Source: Bacillota bacterium (GTDB lineage: Bacteria; Bacillota; Clostridia; Oscillospirales; Acutalibacteraceae). Taken from it: a DNA stretch of 14,788 bases. Shown here piece after piece: positions 1-6,774 of this stretch. A program made the position numbers and the translations under genes. Under the pieces are notes generated by a model. The model was not told the origin of the DNA, did no database searches, and saw nothing but the letters and a program-made list of their open reading frames with translations. Numbering within the stretch: the first letter of the stretch is position 1; each line of letters begins with the position of its first letter. The stretch lies in the NCBI GenBank assembly GCA_023417635.1, contig JAEZFF010000065.1, positions 1 through 14,788 on the forward strand, read 5' to 3'.

Positions 1-15
1 TAAGAGGGCTTTTTT
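1..15 (+). terminator. Probable 3' half of an intrinsic terminator
   Basis: The window opens with TAAGAGGGC followed by six T residues, which is the typical right arm plus T-tract of a Rho-independent terminator. The matching left arm (GCCCTCTTA expected) would lie just outside the window, so the hairpin itself cannot be confirmed. If correct, an upstream + strand gene ends just before this window and the unit starting near position 59 is separately transcribed. Confidence 0.35.
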
Positions 16-58
16 ATGTGTTTATGCGCTGCATTGACAACCATATACGAAATACGAG

Positions 59-87
59 TTGAAAAATTTTCCAGCCAAATCTATAAT
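59..87 (+). promoter_or_regulatory. Sigma-A type promoter
   Basis: TTGAAA at 59-64 and TATAAT at 82-87 are separated by exactly 17 nt, giving a perfect -10 and a 5/6 -35 box. Transcription would start near 94. It drives the small A/T-rich ORF at 118-336, and a strong terminator sits at 416-454, so the three make a self-contained unit. A further TTGACA at 34-39 has no matching -10 at a proper distance. Confidence 0.7.
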
Positions 88-117
88 TGTGTTAATTGAT
101 ATTGAGTGAGGATTAGC

Positions 118-336
118 GTGGAAACAAAAGATATTATTAGTCCTGCTTTTAATGATGAAATCAATAGTGAACTTGAAGGAAGATATGGCAAACGCAAATC
201 ACCTGAACGGATAAAGCAAGCGAAGGCAATGAGAAAAATTTATTTTAACTCAATTAATTTAGACGGTAATGATACCTTTGAACCTATGGAAGTCGTTTGC
301 ATTGCAAGACATGATAATGAATGTGCTTTATTATAA
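118..336 (+). CDS. Small hypothetical protein, about 72 aa
   Basis: I do not recognise this protein. The predicted product is hydrophilic and contains no membrane segment. It has a basic middle (GRYGKRKSPERIKQAKAMRK) and a C-terminal part ending near HDNECALL. The GTG at 118 is preferred because GAGG at 108-111 is 6 nt upstream; an earlier in-frame GTG at 106 has no ribosome binding site and lies only about 12 nt after the predicted transcription start. A near-consensus promoter at 59-87 and a terminator at 416-454 bracket the ORF, which supports real expression. Its A/T-rich composition is unlike the roughly balanced operon that follows, hinting at a different origin. It could also be the remnant of a longer gene, or the transcript could act as an RNA. 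Nothing links it functionally to the polysaccharide genes. Confidence 0.45.
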   Translation: METKDIISPAFNDEINSELEGRYGKRKSPERIKQAKAMRKIYFNSINLDGNDTFEPMEVVCIARHDNECALL

Positions 337-415
337 TCCTAATCGTTTTTCCCAAGGAAGAATCCATGTAGTATTATCACAAATATTCTTATAAAGAGAA
401 CATTACATAATTTTT

Positions 416-454
416 CCCCTATCAACGACGATAGGGGCATTTTTATGCCCTTTT
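416..454 (+). terminator. Intrinsic terminator with two overlapping stems
   Basis: CCCCTATC (416-423) and GATAGGGG (430-437) form a perfect 8-bp stem with a 6-nt AACGAC loop, followed by CATTTTT. The right arm overlaps a second possible hairpin: GGGCAT (435-440) pairs with ATGCCC (445-450) around a TTTT loop and is followed by TTTT at 451-454. Both are oriented to end + strand transcription of the small unit at 59-336. The two stems share bases 435-437, so only one can form at a time. Confidence 0.75.
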
Positions 455-471
455 CTGTGGCTTGCACGTAA

Positions 472-521
472 GCTGAAAATCGCCTTTCAAGCTTTTAATA
501 AGTCGCTGAAAATGTCCTTTC
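472..521 (+). repeat. 17-nt direct repeat, 33-nt period, in the operon control region
   Basis: GCTGAAAATCGCCTTTC (472-488) recurs as GCTGAAAATGTCCTTTC (505-521) with two adjacent mismatches. The start-to-start distance is 33 nt, close to three helical turns, so two protein molecules could bind the same face of the DNA. The repeats lie in the gene-free stretch between the upstream terminator and the first gene of the operon, upstream of the promoter candidates at 618-693. A regulator operator is the natural reading, but no known regulator site is recognised. Confidence 0.5.
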
Positions 522-583
522 CAGAACAATCTGGCATAAGCATTCTGCAGGGTGAAAAAAATTTTTGCGTTTTCTGTAGAATG
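521..583 (+). promoter_or_regulatory. Two hairpins and an A/T tract in the leader
   Basis: A compact hairpin CCAGA-ACAA-TCTGG occupies 521-534. A larger one pairs CATTCTGCAG (541-550) with CTGTAGAATG (574-583), 10 pairs including one G-U, around a 23-nt loop. That loop carries an uninterrupted A7T5 tract (555-566), which would bend DNA. No T-run follows either stem, so these are not ordinary terminators. They may be DNA operator or bending elements upstream of the operon promoter, or RNA structures if transcription starts further upstream. I looked for a GEMM-I c-di-GMP riboswitch consensus here and did not find one. Confidence 0.35.
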
Positions 584-617
584 ATGGCACTTGGGCATTA
601 CGGCTTATGTTTTCGGG

Positions 618-645
618 TTAAAATAGAAGTAGAATTCAGTATATT
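618..645 (+). promoter_or_regulatory. Weak promoter candidate upstream of the operon
   Basis: TTAAAA (618-623) and TATATT (640-645) are spaced 16 nt, a 4/6 match to the -35 and a 5/6 match to the -10. A start near 652 would leave a leader of about 90 nt before the first gene at 743. It competes with the candidate at 665-693. Confidence 0.3.
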
Positions 646-664
646 TACCTGTGATGAAACAATT

Positions 665-693
665 TTGGCAGCAAAAGTCATATGCGGTACAAC
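665..693 (+). promoter_or_regulatory. Alternative weak promoter candidate upstream of the operon
   Basis: TTGGCA (665-670) and TACAAC (688-693) are spaced 17 nt, with 5/6 and 4/6 matches to the sigma-A boxes. Transcription would begin near 700, giving a leader of about 43 nt before the GTG at 743. Weak boxes would fit an activated or regulated promoter, but sequence alone cannot choose between this one and 618-645. Confidence 0.3.
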
Positions 694-742
694 TTCAGCA
701 AATACGCACCAGCTATCGAAGCAAAATAGGAAGTATTAAAGT

Positions 743-997
743 GTGAAACAGGAAAAAATAAAATATGTGGTGCGCCATTTTGCGGACTGCTACTGGGTTG
801 TGGCAGTCAATCAGAAAGGAGCGGAATATGTTCCGCCCGTTCTGCTGAACGAAAGTGGCGTTTTTTTGTGGCAGTGCTACCACAGTGGAGAGAGCATGGA
901 AGAAGCTGCCCAAAAGCTTGCGGAAAAATACGGCATTGACATGCGGCAGGCTAGAAATGATACAAAAAATTTTTGGCAGCAGGAACAGGAAAAATAA
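743..997 (+). CDS. PqqD-like small protein, first gene of the operon
   Basis: This 84-aa protein has the layout of the PqqD family: an N-terminal strand region, then LNESG at residues 35-39 followed by VFLWQ, a Ser/Glu-rich turn (HSGESMEE), and a C-terminal helical region AAQKLAEKYGID. PqqD proteins are small winged-helix-like folds that bind leader peptides and hand them to radical SAM or other maturation enzymes (RRE domains). No leader peptide or radical SAM enzyme is visible here, so its partner is unknown; PqqD-like proteins also occur as orphans in sugar-polymer loci. The GTG at 743 follows AGGAAG at 728-733 with a 9-nt spacer. The stop lies 6 nt before the next start, so it is cotranscribed with the SDR-PelD gene. 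It may be a regulator or adaptor of the Pel complex, which is inference only. Confidence 0.7.
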   Translation: MKQEKIKYVVRHFADCYWVVAVNQKGAEYVPPVLLNESGVFLWQCYHSGESMEEAAQKLAEKYGIDMRQARNDTKNFWQQEQEK

Positions 998-1003
998 AGG
1001 ATT

Positions 1004-3187
1004 GTGGCAGACAGCATGGATGTTTTATTGATTGGCGGCGAGGGCGCTGTTATAAATTCCCTGATTAATAAGTTCCGAAAAGAAGGGCACCGTGTTTACT
1101 GGCTTACAGGCAGTAATATTAACACCGAAAAATACAGGAAGGTATTTGTACGGTATAATTTTGCATACGATCAGGAGTGTGTAAAAGAGATTTTTGAGAG
1201 TGTCCAGCCAGATCTTGTAATCTATACCGGCGCTTATGACACAAATTTTACATGGAAAAACGTGCAGGCGGATGCAGTGCGCTATCTGGCCGGCCTTTCC
1301 AATTTACTGCTTTCCTGCCGGATGCAGCAGAAAGTCAGGTTTTTGTACTTTTCTTCCGAAGAAGTGTACACCGGCCCCAGCCAGGAGAACCAGGCGGAAG
1401 ATTTTCCGTTCGATGGAAAGAATCTGAAAGCAGTCGCTTTGTATCAGGCGGAAAAACGCTGTGAGGAAGCAAGCGATACCTTCCCAATGGATATGGTTAT
1501 TCTAAGGTTGGACCACTTGTATGGAAAGCCTTTTCAGAAACAGGCAGACAGCAGTCTTTGCAGCAGGATGTGCCTGGAAGCCATCCGTACGGGGCGGATA
1601 TGCGCAAATAAAAGCAACCAGTTTTCACTTTTATACCTGGATGATGCGGTTGAAAACGTCTATCGTGTGGTCAAGGCAAAGACGCACCAAAACATCGTCT
1701 ATAATATTTCTTCCTGTCAGGAATACAACGAGCTTCAGATTGCAGGCCTGATAAAAGCCGCTTTTCACGGGAACGTGGATGTAATTGACAACACTACCGG
1801 CTCTCCTTCACGGATTGTATTGTCAAATGATCGATTTGACCGCGAATTAGGCATTTCTATCCGGCACACGGCAAAGGATGGCATTGCAGAAATTGTTCCG
1901 TATCTTTTGCGGCACCGCGGCACTTTTGTGGAAGCAGAGGATTCCGGCCAGGGGAAACTGGGGCGGTTTTACCAGAAGTTTCGGAGCGTGATCGATGCTC
2001 TGATTCCATTTGTGGAAAACCTGATTTTTTTCATTCCGTTTTTCATGCTGAACAACCGTGCGGTTGGCAGCAATTATTTCAGTGGATTTGATTTCTATTT
2101 GCTGTATGTGCTGATATTTGCTGCTGTGTATGGCCAGCGTCAGGCAACCCTTTCCGCACTGCTGGCAACGGGCGGCTATCTGTTTCGGCAGATGTACACA
2201 CGCACAGGCTTTCAGGTGATGGTTGACTGCAACACTTATGTCTGGGTTGTGCAGCTCTTTATTGTAGGCCTTTCTGTCGGGTATCTGCGGGACAAATTCA
2301 TCATGGCAAAACAGGAATCAAAAGATGAGGTCAGTTATCTGAACGGCAGGCTGAATGACATTACAAAAATTAATGCTGAAAATGCGCGTATGAAGAATAT
2401 TCTGGAAGTTCAGCTGACCAATCAGACAGACAGCCTGGGCAAAATCTATGCAATTACTTCAGAGCTGGATCATGCGGACGAAGGCGAAGTGCTTTTTCGT
2501 GCGGCAAAAGTTGTTTCCAATTTAATGGAAACGGCAGATGTGGCAATTTATACGGTTGCAAACAGCGACTATGCCAGGCTCTTTTCGGCAACTTCACCGG
2601 AAGCACGCAGTATGGGAAATTCTCTGCGTTTTGGGGAACTTGGCGATTTAACCGAAGCGTTGGCCAGCCACCGGGTCTTTATCAACAAAAAGCTGGAAAA
2701 AGGTTTTCCGCTGATGGCTTCGGCAATCTATGATGAAGATAAAATCGCAGTTATTATCATGCTCTGGAACATTCCATGGGAACGAATGACGCTGAGCCAG
2801 GCAAATATGCTCACAGTCATCGGGCTGCTGATTCAGAATGCAGTTGTCCGTGCAAACCGCTATCTGGAGGTGCTGCGCAGCGAACGCTATATCAGCGGCA
2901 CAAATATTCTTGAAAAAGTTGCGTTCGAACATCTTGTTGCGCTTTATATGAAAGCTAAGGCTCAGGGCCTTACCGAGTGCTGTGTCCTGAAAATCAAAAC
3001 TCCGGAGCAGCCTTTGGAAGAAACAGAAAAAATACTGAAACAGCAGTTTCGCCAGTCGGATTACCTTGGCAGTCCGGAACGAAATGCGCTGTATGTGCTG
3101 CTTTCTAATACAAATGATAAAGAAGCACAGTTTGTAATTAAAAGGCTGAAGAATGTGGGATTTGAAAGTGAAATTTCAAAAGGATGA
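1004..3187 (+). CDS. pelD: SDR epimerase-PelD fusion, predicted c-di-GMP receptor
   Basis: Residues 5-300 form an extended SDR (sugar-nucleotide epimerase-like) domain: Rossmann start GGEGAVI (11-17), SSEEVY (117-122), catalytic-type Y147xxxK151, LYGKP (172-176) and YLDD (211-214). Four membrane segments follow at about 335-349, 363-378, 380-396 and 411-427, then a helical linker (430-475), a GAF-like domain (about 476-612) and a degenerate GGDEF domain (about 625-727). This is the PelD order with an SDR domain in front. The I-site motif RxxD is kept as RQSD (683-686), and five residues later the GG(D/E)EF signature is replaced by ERNAL (692-696), so the domain should bind c-di-GMP but not make it. 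PelD activates Pel synthesis through PelE, PelF and PelG. The SDR part may supply an epimerised UDP-sugar, although its third Rossmann glycine is Ile17. The GTG at 1004 has weak ribosome-binding support; ATG at 1016 would give the more usual SDR start MDVLLIGG. Residue numbers assume 1004. Confidence 0.88.
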   Translation: MADSMDVLLIGGEGAVINSLINKFRKEGHRVYWLTGSNINTEKYRKVFVRYNFAYDQECVKEIFESVQPDLVIYTGAYDTNFTWKNVQADAVRYLAGLSNLLLSCRMQQKVRFLYFSSEEVYTGPSQENQAEDFPFDGKNLKAVALYQAEKRCEEASDTFPMDMVILRLDHLYGKPFQKQADSSLCSRMCLEAIRTGRICANKSNQFSLLYLDDAVENVYRVVKAKTHQNIVYNISSCQEYNELQIAGLIKAAFHGNVDVIDNTTGSPSRIVLSNDRFDRELGISIRHTAKDGIAEIVPYLLRHRGTFVEAEDSGQGKLGRFYQKFRSVIDALIPFVENLIFFIPFFMLNNRAVGSNYFSGFDFYLLYVLIFAAVYGQRQATLSALLATGGYLFRQMYTRTGFQVMVDCNTYVWVVQLFIVGLSVGYLRDKFIMAKQESKDEVSYLNGRLNDITKINAENARMKNILEVQLTNQTDSLGKIYAITSELDHADEGEVLFRAAKVVSNLMETADVAIYTVANSDYARLFSATSPEARSMGNSLRFGELGDLTEALASHRVFINKKLEKGFPLMASAIYDEDKIAVIIMLWNIPWERMTLSQANMLTVIGLLIQNAVVRANRYLEVLRSERYISGTNILEKVAFEHLVALYMKAKAQGLTECCVLKIKTPEQPLEETEKILKQQFRQSDYLGSPERNALYVLLSNTNDKEAQFVIKRLKNVGFESEISKG
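3179..3184 (+). promoter_or_regulatory. Ribosome binding site deciding the pelE start
   Basis: AAAGGA at 3179-3184 lies inside the last codons of the SDR-PelD gene. Its spacing is 9 nt to ATG 3194 but only 3 nt to ATG 3188. This favours 3194 as the true pelE start. Confidence 0.5.
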
Positions 3188-3193
3188 ATGCGT

Positions 3194-4168
3194 ATGAGCA
3201 CAGAACGGGCTTTCCTTCTCCTGCTTGCGGCAAATACCGCGGCAGCTTTGCTGTACCTGCTTTACGGTCTGGCACTGAAACCACTGTTTTCAGGCCGGAA
3301 AAAAGAAGATTACAGCAAGCTGAAGTTTGTATTCTATGCGCTGATCATACTGCTGTGCCCCGTTGTGGGAATTGCTTTTCTTGTCATCAGCTTTTTGCTG
3401 CTCCATATTTTTTTTCACCGCGAAGTGGACATTTCGGATGTCATTTTTTCAAAAGAGCGGGTGAAAGAGGCAAAAAAAGCAGACCCCGACCGTGAAATGA
3501 ACGTTGTGCCGCTGGAAGAGGCCCTTGCCATCAGCAATCAGCAGGACTTGAGGGCTTTGCTGCTGAATGTCATACGCAGTGATGATTCTCGGCAGTCCCT
3601 TCCAGCAATCGCAATGGCACTCAACAGCAGCGATTCCGAAACATCCCATTTCGCAGCTTCTGTTTTGAGCGATGCGCTGAATGATTTTCGCGCACAGACG
3701 CAGAAAATGGTTACAAAGATTTGTGGGGCCGCAGAAGAAGCAGAAAAAGAAAATACAGCTGGAAGAGTATGCAAAATTGATTCGGACGACTGCATCAGTC
3801 TTCTTACTTCTATGAATAACGTCCTGAAAGGGAAGATTTTATCGGCGGTGGAGCAGGTGGATATGGTTCATAAAATGGAGGAAGTCTGCGAGGCTTTTTA
3901 TCGGTATCGCCGTGAAAATATGGAAAGTCAATTTTATGAATGGGTAAGCCTGCGACTCCTTGGCATTGGTGACTTTGCAGAAGCAGAAAAATGGGGAAGG
4001 CGAAGCATGGAAGATTATCCGGAAGAGCTTTCTTCCTACACCGCTTTGCTGAAAGTATACTTTGCAAAACAAGACAGGGACCACTTCTTTTCCCTGCTGC
4101 AGCAGTTGAAAAATTCAAGCATTGTGATAGACAGCCAGACTTTAAATCTGATTCGGACTTTTAGCTGA
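3194..4168 (+). CDS. pelE: PelE-like membrane-anchored TPR protein
   Basis: The 324-aa product begins with two hydrophobic segments (about residues 6-30 and 44-74). A soluble helical domain follows whose C-terminal part has TPR-like helix pairs, for example GDFAEAEKWGRRSMEDYP then LSSYTALLKVYFAKQDRDHF. Two membrane helices plus TPRs, placed directly after PelD, is the PelE arrangement. In Pseudomonas PelE bridges PelD and the glycosyltransferase PelF in the inner-membrane complex. The start at 3194 is chosen because AAAGGA (3179-3184) is 9 nt upstream; an ATG at 3188 abuts the previous stop codon and is possible. The near-zero gap to pelD implies translational coupling. Sequence conservation of PelE is low, so the call leans on architecture and position as much as on sequence. 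Confidence 0.75.
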   Translation: MSTERAFLLLLAANTAAALLYLLYGLALKPLFSGRKKEDYSKLKFVFYALIILLCPVVGIAFLVISFLLLHIFFHREVDISDVIFSKERVKEAKKADPDREMNVVPLEEALAISNQQDLRALLLNVIRSDDSRQSLPAIAMALNSSDSETSHFAASVLSDALNDFRAQTQKMVTKICGAAEEAEKENTAGRVCKIDSDDCISLLTSMNNVLKGKILSAVEQVDMVHKMEEVCEAFYRYRRENMESQFYEWVSLRLLGIGDFAEAEKWGRRSMEDYPEELSSYTALLKVYFAKQDRDHFFSLLQQLKNSSIVIDSQTLNLIRTFS

Positions 4169-4233
4169 AGCATAGAAACACATTAGAAAGCGGGCATTGC
4201 AAAAAAATTCAGCAAGGGGGGACAGGGAAACAT

Positions 4234-6738
4234 TTGGATAATCTGTACTGGGTTTTAGAATACGGAAAAGTTCTGTTGGCGTACCTGTTCCTGATGTTTG
4301 CGCTTCCGGCCGTTCTGTTTCGCGGCTTTCTGCGCGGCAAAAGCATAATAGACCGTTTCAGCTTCTGTACTCTGGTGCAGCCGCTGATTCTTAATACGGT
4401 TGTTTTAGGGTTGGGTTTGCTGCACGTGCTGAACCGCGGAGTAGTGATTGCTATTTTTGCTGCAGCCATTTTCTGTTCCCTGTGGAAAAATGGGCAGGAT
4501 TTAAAAAGAATTTTTTCTCTTTTTCGGCGAATCGTTTCCGGCCAGTACGGTTTCCGCCTTTTTCTCCTGCGTGCAGCCACAAAACTAAAGCAAAGTATAA
4601 AAAGGCTGGCGGCAAGAGTGTGGCACAGATTTCATCCCTCCTGGCTGGAGTATCTGATGCTGGCGGCAGTGCTGGTTTTTGGTGCAGTCTATTTCACCTA
4701 TGGCGCTTTTCAGGACCATTCCTATGGGTTTGGCGATTTGTACGTTCATCATGGATGGATTTATGAGCTGACGCAGGGTAAAATTTTTGCAGACGGTATC
4801 TATCCGTATGCAATGCACTGCCTGTGCTACTGCATGTACGCTCTTTTTGGCATTCGTATTTACAGCATTCTGCTGTTTTTAGCCGGCATTCATGCTATGG
4901 TGACATTGGCAGCCATGTACTGCCTGATGCGGGAAATCTTTCATTGGCGATTCACGCCGATTTTTGTGCTGGTGCTGTTCCTTGTTACCGACCTCAAGTG
5001 CATTGATGAGATTTTCAGTATGTCGCGGCTGCAATGGACTCTGCCGCAGGAATTCGGGCTGTATGCCCAGTTCCTTTGCGTGCTGTATCTGATGCGGTAC
5101 CTTAAAAGCTCAAAAAGCTCTTTTCAAAGCCAAAAACAGCCTCAGCACCTACTTCAGGAACAGAAAGATCCGAAGCATCTGCCCCAGAATCAAAAAGGCC
5201 CAAGGCATTTAGCCAAAAACGGCGAGCCGGTAACGTTCTGCTGGGACGAAAACCTGCTGCTTTTTGCAATGGCGCTTGCTTCTTCTTTAGCAATTCATTT
5301 TTATACTACGATGATGGCGTTTTTCCTTTGCTTTGCAGTTGCGCTTCTTTCGCTGCACAAGGTATTCTGCAAAAAGCGTTTTGTTCCGCTTGTAGCTGCA
5401 GTGGTGTGTGCTGTTGCAGTGGCGGCTGCGCCGATGGCCGGCGCTTTGGCGGAAGGGTATGCTTTTCAGGGTTCTATTGGCTGGGCCATAAACGTTATTC
5501 ACGGTACAGATACTGCGGAGGGCCGCACGGCACAGATAAAAAAGCAAAACAGCAGCATGACAGAAAGCAGTTTGCAGGCCGACAGTGGCAGCAAGAACTC
5601 AACCCAGCCGAAAGTGGGTTCGGCGGTGCCCGGCAGTGCCGTACGGAAATCTTCGCACGAAAATGTGCTGCAAACCATGAAAAGTTTCCTTTTTGGCGCA
5701 GGTGGTTGGCTGCTGCAAAAGGCAAAGGGCGTTTACACATTTGGGTATCTGCAGCTGTACGGCAATGTTCGCGGCAAGTGGATCGTTTTGGCTACCCTCG
5801 CGGCGGCCGCATTGTGGTGTCTCTGCCGATGTGCTGCACTGCTGGCGCGCAGACTGTTCCATGCGGCAGGTGTCAAAAAGGGCTGCTTTGGGTGGTACCC
5901 TTCTCTTATCTTTGCATCTGTGCTATTTATGCTCCTGTACAGTGCGCCTTATCTGGGCTTTCCGGAACTGATTGCCGGTTCACGGCTTTGCTCTACAGGT
6001 AACCTTCTGGTTTTGGCTGTTGTGGCTATCCCGGCAGATATGCTTTTCTCACTGCTTGCGTTACCTTTTCGAAAGCCGAAGCCAAAATTTCTGCAGGCCG
6101 CTTCTCTGGCTGTATGTGCCGCAATTTACCTCATGTCCCGTTCGTTCGGCTTTTTCCACAGCTATCTTTACTATGAACTCACACGGTATAATGCCGCCGT
6201 TCAGGTAACAAATCAGATTATAGCGGAATACCCGCAGAATTCCTACACACTTGTATCCTGCACGGATGAGCTTTATCAGGTCGTTCAGTATGGCCGCCAT
6301 GAAGAGCTGCTGAATTTTCTGAACAGCAGTGCTCAGAGTGAGCGGTACACACTGCCGACAAAATATGTGTTCCTCTATGTGGAAAAAAAGCCACTGGCCT
6401 ATGCGCAGAACAATTTTTTTTCTGGTCCGCCCTGGCTGGCGGGTGAAAACTATCGGAAGCTGTACTCTGGTCATGTCAGCCAATATCCTAAGGTGGATGC
6501 ATCGGCGATTTCTCTTGCGGAGGCCCGAAAAGCCCTTGTGATTCCTGGTCAGGTTTCCAAAGTATACTCGCAGTCGCGTGTTATTCTGGAATCCAGGCTG
6601 TATGACTGGTGCCAGAATTTCAAAAGACTGTATCCGCACGAAATGCAGCTGTATTATGAAGATGACGATTTTCTATGCTATCTTGTTCAGCAGAATCCGG
6701 ATTCGCTTTATAATTTATCCATTCGAACGGATTATTAG
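4234..6738 (+). CDS. Large polytopic membrane protein, GT-C glycosyltransferase-like
   Basis: This 834-aa protein has roughly ten to twelve hydrophobic segments, at about residues 11-30, 50-66, 69-84, 138-156, 190-206, 208-231, 239-252, 273-290, 341-372, 383-405, 516-535, 556-571, 588-611 and 619-635, and a soluble C-terminal domain (about 650-834). After the segment at 138-156 comes an acidic loop, GDLYVHH (167-173), then YPYAMHCLCYCMYALFGI. This resembles the first outer loop of GT-C enzymes, where an acidic residue is catalytic and polyprenyl-phosphate sugars are donors. I infer a GT-C-like transferase or polymer-modifying protein; the family is not firmly recognised. A Q/K-rich linker with three 10-residue repeats lies at 298-327 and a Ser/Thr-rich loop at about 425-475. 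The TTG at 4234 is used because AAGGGGGG (4214-4221) precedes it and the next ATG falls inside the first membrane helix. It is not in the minimal pel gene set. Confidence 0.65.
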   Translation: MDNLYWVLEYGKVLLAYLFLMFALPAVLFRGFLRGKSIIDRFSFCTLVQPLILNTVVLGLGLLHVLNRGVVIAIFAAAIFCSLWKNGQDLKRIFSLFRRIVSGQYGFRLFLLRAATKLKQSIKRLAARVWHRFHPSWLEYLMLAAVLVFGAVYFTYGAFQDHSYGFGDLYVHHGWIYELTQGKIFADGIYPYAMHCLCYCMYALFGIRIYSILLFLAGIHAMVTLAAMYCLMREIFHWRFTPIFVLVLFLVTDLKCIDEIFSMSRLQWTLPQEFGLYAQFLCVLYLMRYLKSSKSSFQSQKQPQHLLQEQKDPKHLPQNQKGPRHLAKNGEPVTFCWDENLLLFAMALASSLAIHFYTTMMAFFLCFAVALLSLHKVFCKKRFVPLVAAVVCAVAVAAAPMAGALAEGYAFQGSIGWAINVIHGTDTAEGRTAQIKKQNSSMTESSLQADSGSKNSTQPKVGSAVPGSAVRKSSHENVLQTMKSFLFGAGGWLLQKAKGVYTFGYLQLYGNVRGKWIVLATLAAAALWCLCRCAALLARRLFHAAGVKKGCFGWYPSLIFASVLFMLLYSAPYLGFPELIAGSRLCSTGNLLVLAVVAIPADMLFSLLALPFRKPKPKFLQAASLAVCAAIYLMSRSFGFFHSYLYYELTRYNAAVQVTNQIIAEYPQNSYTLVSCTDELYQVVQYGRHEELLNFLNSSAQSERYTLPTKYVFLYVEKKPLAYAQNNFFSGPPWLAGENYRKLYSGHVSQYPKVDASAISLAEARKALVIPGQVSKVYSQSRVILESRLYDWCQNFKRLYPHEMQLYYEDDDFLCYLVQQNPDSLYNLSIRTDY
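5125..5214 (+). repeat. Three in-frame 10-residue tandem repeats
   Basis: Inside the 834-aa membrane protein, three consecutive 30-nt units encode QSQKQPQHLL, QEQKDPKHLP and QNQKGPRHLA (residues 298-327), consensus QxQKxPxHLx. They lie between two hydrophobic segments in a polar, basic linker that is probably cytoplasmic or interfacial. The DNA units have diverged at many third positions, so the expansion is not very recent. Confidence 0.75.
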
Positions 6739-6774
6739 CGGCAGCGGGGAGCCTTCGCGGAAGGGGAACGAATC

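Noticed and set aside
34..39. Consensus -35 TTGACA near the left edge
   Set aside because: No -10 element lies 16-18 nt downstream; the TTGAAA/TATAAT pair at 59-87 is the better promoter.
512..739. A 75-codon open frame from ATG 512 ending 3 nt before the PqqD-like gene
   Set aside because: No ribosome binding site before the ATG, no recognisable protein family, and it covers the direct repeat, hairpins and promoter candidates. It could be a chance frame, so it was not listed as a gene.
455..742. A c-di-GMP (GEMM) riboswitch in the leader of the operon
   Set aside because: Expected because of the PelD link, but the conserved GEMM-I core was not found by eye. A covariance-model search would be decisive.
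5328..6002. A 224-codon open frame overlapping the large membrane protein gene in another frame
   Set aside because: The product is Cys- and Arg-rich with no family resemblance, and the overlapped frame has clear membrane helices. It is a shadow frame.
6061..6639. A 192-codon antisense frame within the large membrane protein gene
   Set aside because: No ribosome binding site or recognisable domain; it lies fully inside the coding region of a better-supported gene.
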